DNA of 64,000 nucleotides, from positions 263,976,815 through 264,040,814 of the forward strand of contig NC_134568.1 of NCBI RefSeq assembly GCF_050947875.1. The letters are read 5' to 3'. The stretch is from Dermacentor variabilis. Its lineage: Eukaryota > Arthropoda > Arachnida > Ixodida > Ixodidae. A model generated the notes under the pieces. The model had not been told where the DNA came from and ran no database searches. It was given only the letters and a program-made list of their open reading frames with translations. Shown here one piece after another: positions 56,173-64,000 of this stretch; the first letter of the stretch is position 1; every line of letters starts with the position of its first letter. A program made the translations under genes and the position numbers.

Positions 56173-56368
56173 CATGAGCTGCTTGGCCTGCCGCTTGACG
56201 GCCTTCTGGAGCTCGTTGTTCTGCGCCGTGGTGTCCTCGAGCTGGACGCTGAGCTCGGCGATCTCGGTGTGCACCTTGTTGCGCAGCGTGCCAGCCTCGC
56301 TGCGGGCGCGTGCTTCGGCGTCCAGCACTCGGCCGTGTAGGGCTTCCAGCTCGTTCTTCAGTTCCCGG
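56173..56368 (-). CDS. Paramyosin-like coiled-coil exon (upstream)
   Basis: A 196 bp exon encodes one leading base plus 65 residues, R-E-L-K-N-E-L-E-A-L to R-Q-A-K-Q-L-M. The acceptor TGTGTCTCTGCGCAG/CCGG is at 56369 and the donor ATG/GTGCGC at 56172. The residues show a coiled-coil composition, rich in E, L, A, K and Q, with no proline or internal stop. The end K-R-Q-A-K-Q-L-M joins D-L-Q in the next exon in phase after a 775 bp intron. A muscle myosin heavy-chain rod is the main alternative, but the Y-x-D-E-x-Q context is closer to paramyosin. Earlier exons were not found up to 64000. Confidence 0.75.
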
Positions 56369-56431
56369 CTGCGCAGAGACACACAACGGCTGAGACCGGC
56401 TGTCTGCGCTCTATTATTGGGCGCCAGAGCA

Positions 56432-56586
56432 GGGCCCGTATTCGCAAAGCTTTTCTCTCGCGAGCGATCTTTGCCATTGGCCGGATCAGGATTGGCTGGA
56501 ATTTGCTCTTATCGAACTATTATGGCGTAAGAGCTTTTCGTGAATACGGGCCCGTATTCACGATTGAAAAGCTTCGTGAATTCGGC
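56432..56586. mobile_element. MITE pair with GGGCCCGTATTCRC ends
   Basis: GGGCCCGTATTCGCAAAGC at 56432 and, inverted, GTGAATACGGGCCC ending at 56553 delimit a 122 bp MITE. Immediately overlapping, GGGCCCGTATTCACG to CGTGAATTCGGCCCC (to 56586) forms a much shorter inverted unit with the same ends. Related fragments lie at 49340 and 51612. Confidence 0.8.
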
Positions 56587-57410
56587 CCCAGATAATTTAG
56601 CGTGTAGTGCAGGCTGCTAGGGCCACAAGACACTCCAGTTACTCCAGTTAGGTTTTTATACAGACATGTTTTGTTAATACTGATGTCTGCCTAAAACGAA
56701 TAAGCAACTTTTGCCGACAGTGGTGCCTCAGGCGGAAGGAATTTGAGGACCGCTCGCACACATATATGCAATTGCAGGGTCAGCGCACGCGAGCGCCAAT
56801 TGCAGAGTGTTGACAGCCATGGGCGTCGCGTTTGCAATATGGCGATAGATGAAAAAATAAATACTTCTTACAGGGACGTCGTAAATGGAACAAGCTATAC
56901 CAGACGATCCACGTGAACGTAAACACCTGCAGTCAGTCTGTTTCATCTTTTAGGAGACTTCCATTAAGCACGCACTAAGGCAAAGAAAACGAGCTCGTGC
57001 ACATGTGGCTTGCTGTTTAGAATCTCCACACTTTTGACAGGAACAAGACTTGATCGCGTATTTAAATGAACGTGTGTGAAAGTGTTGGTGCTTATTGCCA
57101 ACGCGCCCGGCGAACTCTTTCGAGCTATCTTTTTTTAGACGAACGCAGTCGTCGACTCGTAGCAGCGCTATAGACTAATGTGAAATATACTATACATAAG
57201 ATGATATGTAACATGTAGTACCGCGCTCAATATGTTTCAACAGCGTTCCCATTGTGCAAGGAGCTCCAAGACTGTAGGAGGCTCCGACCTACGAAAAATT
57301 AACTAAACACCAGTAATTGGAATCAATATTTCGTATGTCGGCACAGCGATGCAGTCTTCGAAGCCCTTCGGACCACGGGCACCCTTTTTCTGCTCATGAT
57401 GAACGCTATA
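56587..57410. other. No recognised gene
   Basis: Upstream of the paramyosin-like exon on its strand; no coiled-coil exon is recognisable here. Confidence 0.5.
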
Positions 57411-57415
57411 GTATA

Positions 57416-58563
57416 CCGGCTGTTCAAAATAAAGCTTTATGGTTTTCTTAGGCACTGCAGGAGGCACTCGAAGACTACCGGTGCAAATAAGTTATGCGGC
57501 CAGGGGGACACAATGTGAGATGATAGTTATCGCTGTCAGCAGCCCAATTAACTAAAATTGAATCATTAAGTTTTTGTTGACTGTAGTAAGTGGGCACGTT
57601 TGTATTGAAAAGTTAGAGGCAGTCGTGTTTCTACACAGTATCAGTTGGAAGAATTTTTCTAGCGTGTCTGTGCTCCGACATACGCGACTTCAAATTTTAA
57701 TTGTCGTTCGCATGATTACGCATGCAAGAGAGATAGGATCGGCGCAAAGCTCCTCCCTGATGGGATGCGGCTGTTGCGTGCGGCGTTTAGCCTGACAACG
57801 GGGCCGAGGCATAGGCAAAGATGAGAACATTTCCCCTTCCCTTCTCGGCTGGCGAAATCAAGATACGACAGAGCGGTGTGCCGGGCCCCCAGTTGTTGCT
57901 CTTGATTGTAATAAAACTTACAATACTTGGAACTGAGCAGTCACTTTATTTGCGTAGCCCAGGCAACGACTATACCCGCTCGTCTAGTCACCATTACGCA
58001 CGCGCGCTGCCCTCCGGCTTCTCCGCTCGCGCCATTATCTCGGCATGGCAGCTGCCGCAATCGTTACAGGCTGCGCAGTCGCGTGTTACGACAGCGGTTC
58101 TTGGTTGTTGGATTTTTTATTTCGTCAGCCGAGAGGGGAAGGGGGACAGTTATCATCTTTGCCAATGCCTCCGCTCCGTTGTCAGATTAAACGCCGCACG
58201 CAACAGCCGCGTCACATCAGGGAGGAGCTTTGCGCCCATCCTCACTCTTGTATGCGTAATCATGCGAACGACAATTAAAATTTCGAGTCGGGTATCTCCG
58301 AGCACAGACATGCTAATAGAACTCTTCCAACTGATACCGTGTAGAAACACGACTGCCTATAACTTTTCAATACAAAGGTACCAAGTTACTGCAGTCAACA
58401 AAAATTAATTATTCCATTTTAGTTAATTGGGCTGCTGACAGCTATAACTATCATCTCACATTGTGTCCACCTGGCCACATAACTTATTTGAACAAATGGT
58501 CTTCGCGTGCCTCCCAGTGCCTAATTCTATAAGAAAACCATAAAGCTTAATTTTGAACACCTT
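57416..58563. mobile_element. 1.15 kb foldback element, ~445 bp arms
   Basis: The left arm (57416 to about 57860) and right arm (about 58115 to 58563) are inverted copies around a ~255 bp loop. Matching pairs include AAGCTTTATGGTTTTCTTA with its complement at the right end, TGAGATGATAGTTATCGCTG with its complement near 58450, and GGAGGAGCTTTGCGCC on the right with its complement near 57745. GTATA flanks both sides (57411-57415 and 58564-58568). Ends are CCGGCTGTTCAAAAT and ATTTTGAACACCTT. No transposase is present; frames in the arms are mirrored and not conserved. Confidence 0.85.
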
Positions 58564-58774
58564 GTATATGCGCGCCGTACAAGAATATCAAAATTTCCCA
58601 AGTAAGAAAAGAAAAGGGGGTGGGGGGGGGGGAGGAACGGGTAGGCTCACTTGTTTAGCGTAATTGCGACGACTCGGGTGTCCAGCACAGATTTGTTTGC
58701 GGCGATACAAGCATTGACCACTCGTTGCGGTCCCGCAGTACAGTATACAAGCCAACAATTTCGACACGAGTTTC

Positions 58775-58995
58775 GGCTATGGTGTTGGGCTGCTGAGCAC
58801 GAGGTCGTGGGATCGAATCCCGGCCACGGCGGCCGCATTTCGATGGAGGCGAAATGCGAAAACACCCATGTACTTAGATTTAGGTGCACGTTAAAGAACC
58901 CCAGGTGGTCAAAATTTCCGGAGTCTTCCACTACGGCGTGCCTCATAATAAGAAAGTGGTTTTGGCACGTAAAACCTCATAATTTAATTTAATCC
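58775..58995 (+). repeat. tRNA-derived SINE, 11 bp TSD
   Basis: ACACGAGTTTC flanks both ends (58764-58774 and 58996-59006). The head is GGCTATGGTGTTGGGCTGC, the B box is GGATCGAATCC, the body includes GCATTTCGATGGAGGCG and AAAGAACCCCAGGTGGTC, and the tail is CATAATTTAATTTAATCC. It is the best-preserved copy in the window and nearly the same length as the SINE in mariner B. The tRNA-like boxes would be an internal Pol III promoter. Confidence 0.93.
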
Positions 58996-59006
58996 ACACG
59001 AGTTTC

Positions 59007-60350
59007 AAGCTTGTGGGTTTAAAGTGGGATTGGCGCTGTGTTGTCGAACTGAGCTCCTCGCCGACGATAAAAATGCGAATCTAAGCACATATCTTAGTAC
59101 ATGTTTAGCGCTGATCACGCTGCTTTATTTTTGCCACGCTGGCTGCCTCTTCTTTATTATTAACTAGATAACCGGATGTTCGGTTCCAACCAACCAGCCT
59201 GACTTCGCTATTTTTTTAATGTGTTTCTGCTTCCACGCAGAACGGGTTGAAAATTCCACTCGGTGCAATGGCGCTGAGCGATGCATACCTCCGAGGTCGC
59301 CTTGAATTGAAACTATCAAAACATTTCGCAAGCGAATGGCGAAAACATTGCACGTAGAGGAGCGGAACCAGACATCTGTGATTTCAAAAACACACTTGTG
59401 TCACCCTGGAAAAGCCAAGTCGAAAACACTTTTCATTATACGTGGCAGCTTTGATACTGCCGAGAGCGACCGGGACTAGATCGCGGAAAGCACGTCTTCT
59501 CTTTATAGACAATGACTTTCTTGACGAGCTACCCCCCTCACACTCCGCCCCATCCTTCCCGTGGTGCCTGCGGTACCGGTACTGGTGTTATCGGTACGGA
59601 CACCACTACCGGTTTTATCGGTACCGGCGGTGGCAGTTTTGAGGAGGCAGTTTTTGCATTATTTATTCGTGACAGCTAGCGCTTTAAGACGCTGTCGTTT
59701 GAGACACTGCAGGCCTCTGAGTGAATGATATACCTCAAGCACCCTATTCGCACCCAGCACTCACTGAGGAGGACGTTGTAGACGCCATCTAGAGGTTGGA
59801 GATGAGTAGCCGGCACCGTTTCTAACAGGCACCAACGATTCTTTGCATGCAGTTAACAAACAAAAAACAAAGTGTGAAGAATAATGCTACTGAAGATTAA
59901 ATTTCTATGAATGTATAATATCCCCGTCAGACGGGCAAATTTAGTGACACGTGGAGCGAGTGCACTTTGCTTCGCTGAGTGTCACTTGGGCGACGAGGTG
60001 CCTGCATAAAAAATGCTTATCTAAAGAACATTTACAATTAAAAATAAGACTACTATATTCTCGTTGACACATCTATTCGTTTTGAACCAATGCACGCAAG
60101 GAACATATTCAAAATTCAGACAGTCAAAATGGCTGAATCCGTGTCAGTCGATTTGACGGGTGCTGACATCCATCCCATCCATCCCCAAAGAGGACCCAGT
60201 ACTAATCTATCGGTACACTACTGAAATTTTATTGCAATACCACATTAAGAACAGAGCGGACAGACCGGTGTGGCAGATATGTGGCAAATATCCCAAACGC
60301 GCTACATACTGGGAATGCCCACCTGGGGCGCTGACCAGGCTTCAACACCT
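59007..60350. other. No recognised gene; short GGTACCGGT-type repeat
   Basis: 59571-59634 contains six ACCGGT, GGTACC or CGGTA words in tandem-like order (GGTACCGGTACTGGTG and so on). The rest is unassigned. Confidence 0.5.
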
Positions 60351-60370
60351 CCCCCCCCCCCCCCCCCCCC
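60351..60370. repeat. Poly-C run
   Basis: Twenty consecutive C followed by GAAAATTTTCC, resembling the interior of the hAT-like elements at 24.6 kb, but no terminal repeats were found. Confidence 0.85.
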
Positions 60371-61464
60371 GAAAATTTTCCAGCCGTCATCCCTTTTATG
60401 CCTGACACGTCGCCTATTAGCAAAGGCGCATATCCTTCGAACGACCGCCCCATACAAGTACAGGATGGTACATGCCTTCACGCAGAACAATTGGGTGTCT
60501 TCAAGGCAATAGTTGTATTATTATTCACCGAGAATGGCTACGCGCCTGATGCCAACCCAGAGCCACTCTCGTCTCCCTACACTCTGGCTCGTTCAAACAT
60601 CCGACCCTCAGGCATGGAAGTGCAGGACCGTTGCATCGCAAAAGCTATATACAACCCGACACTCGCCCATTGCTTGTGGGCAACATAACGCACGTTAACG
60701 GTTCTCGTGAACTGGGCTAAGAATCGAAACTTGGGACTCAGATGGACTCCCACAGCGTTGACTCGGAACAGGAGTGATACGAATATAAAGTTTTCGTTTG
60801 AAGCAAGTATTACTTGTTTAAACGCAGCAGAGAAGCTATACGGTGTCACTTTGCCCGTCGCATGTGAGCGGCTTCTTCAAGACCTCGCTGTTGTTATGTC
60901 CATGACCCAAGGGTGTGTAATGCCCATTGGCCTCATTCTTTTTGACTTCACGATCAAACAGTGCTGACTCGAGAACAACAGGAGCCCATTAAAGCCAGCG
61001 AGTACAATGGTTGAGAAGGCAAACGTCGAAGAATTACGGGCGAACTATAGCAATCATGGCAATGCTAGAACGCGAGATCACTACCATTTCAAAATGGCAC
61101 TGAGTGTGACCGTTTGAGCACGGCTTAATTAAAGCAATACAGTGTTATAGAAACTACGGGGTGAGCTGTGTTGGTTAGCATATGACTCAGATATTTTCAC
61201 TGATCCCCCCCGTGAATGATAAACACGAAAACATTTTTCAAATGATTTAATATAATTATCCGCGGCTAGAAGCTTCATGAACTCATTCTAATCGCGAGCA
61301 TGGTACATGGCTACGCACGTGCCCGTATGTCGTAGCTTTGAAGAGCGAAGTTCCTCTTTAGTTTCACTGCAAGCGGTTTTAGCCTATGCAGCATTGCATG
61401 GCTATCGAAGTGGCGACCAAGGCGAACTGCTAAGCGACACAAGCAAACGGTAAGTTAAAGAAAA
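60371..61464. other. No recognised gene
   Basis: Short frames only, without a domain. Confidence 0.5.
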
Positions 61465-61790
61465 AAAATGGCTGTGGCTTAGCTAAGGTTAAGCCCAGGA
61501 GGCGAAGCATACTAGCCTTTATTTTAGTTGTTGAACCACTGTTTAGCCTGGTAAACTGCTGTTGCTTGGCTATATTTGGTTCGGCTAGACGAAGAAACAA
61601 CTCATGCGTTACTCTGCTTCGCCTTCAAGAGTGGAACGCGACAGCGTTCCCGTCGACCCGCCAAGGGGTGTAAGACAATGGGCTACGGCGCAGCGACTAC
61701 GCGCCCCGCATTGGACGCGGTGAGCGTCGAGCAACGCAGCGTTCGGCGCGGCAACGAAATGTGCGCCTGAGCAAGCGACGCACGCCTGAG

Positions 61791-61815
61791 CCTTAGAAAC
61801 AGCTCGTTTCTAAGG
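61791..61815. repeat. Perfect 10 bp hairpin
   Basis: CCTTAGAAAC, loop AGCTC, GTTTCTAAGG, just upstream of the tRNA-like segment. Confidence 0.85.
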
Positions 61816-61867
61816 CAACACCGCATTCACTAGAGGCGCTTTTGTACCGCTTTGAAGCATCCTACTC

Positions 61868-61935
61868 GTGGCTCAGTGGTAGCGTCTCCGTCTCACACTC
61901 CGAAGACCCTGGTTCGATTCCCACCCAGCCCATCT
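61868..61935 (+). repeat. tRNA-like SINE head, not a functional tRNA
   Basis: It has an A box (GTGGCTCAGTGG) and a B box (GGTTCGATTCC) with a CAC triplet where an anticodon would lie. The T stem does not pair beyond two bases and no acceptor stem closes, so it is the Pol III head of a repeat. Confidence 0.7.
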
Positions 61936-62399
61936 TGCAAGAATTGAGCCAAAGCCACCTAGAAACAAGCGCAGCTGCTTATATACCGCCGCGACGCCGC
62001 GAGCGACGGCGCGAGTTGGAGCCCCGTTTCTCCTCTGTCGTGACGTCACGGTGTCACGTGGTCAGCCTTGAAGGCGACACCGCCGCGCCTGAGGAGCTGG
62101 GTTGAGCTCTAGTAATATGCTTCGCATAAAAGAAACATTAAGCGGTTCTTCGCACATATGGTACGAATGTAGAGGACAGGCGCTAGCGTATGCGTCACAT
62201 TCAGTGACAGAACATTTTGTCCAGACTAATGTGGCTGAGTTTGTTATATTGTAGCAGTGAAAGTGTGACTTTCGGCCACTCCCGCGGGCAGGGCAGTGGG
62301 TGAACACTTAAGGCACCGAGCGTTTTTATAGCGAGCAGTTGTTGATGATACGCGTCGCGCCGCAGTTGTCCAGCCTGGTAGTAAGGGCGTCGAGCCCGA

Positions 62400-62480
62400 A
62401 ATGAATCGAAAAAGAAAGAAAGAAGGGAAGAAAGAAAGAAAGAAAAAAAGAAAGAAAGAGAGAAATAAAGAAAAAGAAAC
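62400..62480. repeat. (AAAG)n-rich microsatellite
   Basis: Imperfect GAAA/AAAG tandem units. Confidence 0.9.
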
Positions 62481-64000
62481 GTCACATTTGCACGAATAGG
62501 AACTAAACCGGAACGGCACGATTTTCGTCACTCCGGAACGAAACCGGAAAAAAAAAATACGGTTTTCTGTTCAGGTTGGCTATCCCCCCCTCACTGGAGC
62601 TTTTCATCCAATCATTTCCTGCACTTGCAGCTCAACCATGCAACCTGATTTCTTTGCAGACGCGCTTGCTGTCATTTTAGAGGTGTCAGTGCCATTATTG
62701 TGATTAATTTGAACGTGGTGCGGCGAGAGGCAGGCGTCTTAGTAATACACCTGTGAGCGCTTGAAATTGGTGACCATCAAATAGTTATACGGTTGTTGGA
62801 GGCCTACACTAACTACTAAAATGAAGAAGCGCTTCCTAGCTAGGCGGTCGCTTTTGGATCACACTAGTATGCAATGAAGTAGGTGCGATAGAAATGACGC
62901 ATTGCTTCCGACTCATTGCTACTGAGGCGTTTCCACAATGCGATTTTCTTTTTGAACTACTTGTGGAATGAAGAACAGCACACGTACTTTATTTTCAGTC
63001 ATTTTATGCAACTCAGGAGCAACATCGATATTTTTGTACAAAGTAAATTTATGTTACTTTCAGGTAATTATTAGGTTGTGGAAACGAACGTACACTGGTT
63101 CAGATCGGTCCGAACTGTTATATTTTTTTTGCTCCACAGTTGAACCGTAGAACCATTTCGAAATGAACCATTTCGAACTAGGAGTCTAGATTCGATATAG
63201 TGCTGGGCAGCAGCACTACCTTCGTAGTGGGGAATGGTGTTCGACAATGCTAACAGAACTAGGAACTAAGGACCTCAGCACTTAGAACCCATACAGGCCT
63301 CGAGACGGAAACGTGCAGATCTAGTTTATATGAAAAAAAAGCACCATTTTTCGCGGATACCTTATCACAGAGGATACCATCCAAATCTTTGGAAATAGAC
63401 TCTACACGGTTAGCACATCTGACATTAACGGTAATATTTCTCGCTGCCCAAGACTCGTTCTAAATTACGTGCAAAGTTTGACGTAACCTATGGAAATCAT
63501 CGATATTTGGGGGCGTAATTGCGCACTCAGAAATGATTTACGAAAAGCTACGGTGCCAATTCGAATATTCCCAAGGCATTACAAACTCCGTTTTCATCTC
63601 GTTGTAACAACGTGTGTCGAAGTGATCGAAAAAGTTCCAAAATTGGTATCTTCATACACAGTCACAAAATCACACTTACAATGACAGACGGAAGCTTGCC
63701 GAAGAGTTCACGTCGTGGCCGAACGTTTTCGACAAACAAAGGTCAAGCTGGTTGTTCGTTTTGTACGTGAGCTCGCTCGTTTGTTTACAGACAACTACGC
63801 ATAGCTAAGCCGTTGTTAAGTTGCCTTAGCTTAGCTTAGTTATTGATTGCGTATTATGCCCCATGCCGTTCCTTGCGTCATAGTGGAAATTTTAAATAAT
63901 AAAGCTTGCGAGGTGCCAAGTTACGGTGGCGCAGACAAGCTCCACTTAAATGTCTATTATTCCTGGCTATGAAAAAGCGAAAAGAGAAGTGCTCCAAGGG
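62481..64000. other. 1.5 kb without a recognised gene
   Basis: Unassigned. A short TTAGCTTAGCTTAG repeat near 63827 resembles part of the repeat at 61.47 kb. Confidence 0.5.

Larger units (their letters stand above)
61465..62128. mobile_element. tRNA-headed tick repeat with inverted ends
   Basis: GGCGAAGCATACTAG near 61501 and, inverted, CTAGTAATATGCTTCGCA near 62108-62126 bound a composite repeat. It holds a perfect hairpin (61791-61815), a tRNA-like segment (61868-61935), AGCTGCTTATATACCGCC, a TGACGTCA palindrome at 62040-62047 and GAGGAGCTGGGTTGAGC. From general knowledge I recall very similar sequence as a common tick dispersed repeat; this is unverified. Confidence 0.6.

Noticed and set aside
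57821..58408. 195-codon plus frame
   Set aside because: It crosses the loop and one arm of a foldback element; the mirrored arm does not preserve it.
61868..61935. tRNA gene with CAC anticodon
   Set aside because: A and B boxes are present but the T stem and acceptor stem do not pair, and it lies inside a dispersed repeat.

Overview
The window reads as intergenic DNA from a hard tick (Ixodidae) or close relative, and almost all of it is transposon sequence in various stages of decay. No bacterial gene, CRISPR array, rRNA or intact tRNA was seen. The tick assignment is an inference. It rests on recurring tRNA-derived SINEs resembling the ixodid Ruka family, tick-type LINE remnants with RNase H and CCHC tails, animal mariners, hAT-type TIR elements, large foldback elements and two exons of a paramyosin-like muscle protein.

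Layout. 1-5799: a Ty3/gypsy element cut by the window start, with gag, protease, RT, RNase H, integrase and a 3' LTR; its RT is split by a ~0.95 kb insert. 6.7-15 kb: a degenerate SINE, minus-strand LINE remnants with RNase H domains, a Penelope-like tail with a hammerhead-like core, and a 640 bp foldback element. 15.1-21.7 kb: a long decayed L2/CR1-like LINE interrupted by an LTR (4 bp duplication) and a 1.47 kb hAT-like element (8 bp duplication). 22.4-23.5 kb: a 78 bp minisatellite. 24.2-29.5 kb: a LINE tail hit by a hAT-like element with a perfect 8 bp duplication; the right junction occurs twice, the second time after a nested mariner and a TTAA-flanked MITE. 29.5-40 kb: mostly unassigned DNA with two SINE remnants. 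39-40.3 kb: CpG-rich DNA ending in a TATA box and possible first exon. 40.9-48.3 kb: another mariner fragment, a SINE, a half copy of the foldback element, a Helitron-like fragment, and a diverged second copy of the 25-29 kb composite. 48.4-64 kb: one unrecognised 101-codon frame, small MITEs, a 199 bp perfect-palindrome insertion, two paramyosin-like exons, a 1.15 kb foldback element, a SINE and a tRNA-headed tick repeat.

The only probable host coding sequence is the minus-strand paramyosin-like exon pair at 55-56 kb, whose other exons I could not find. The remaining open frames are transposon proteins, mostly broken. The main interest is structural: nested insertions with readable target duplications, inverted-repeat elements, and a hAT locus whose junction was duplicated with an inverted filler copied from nearby.
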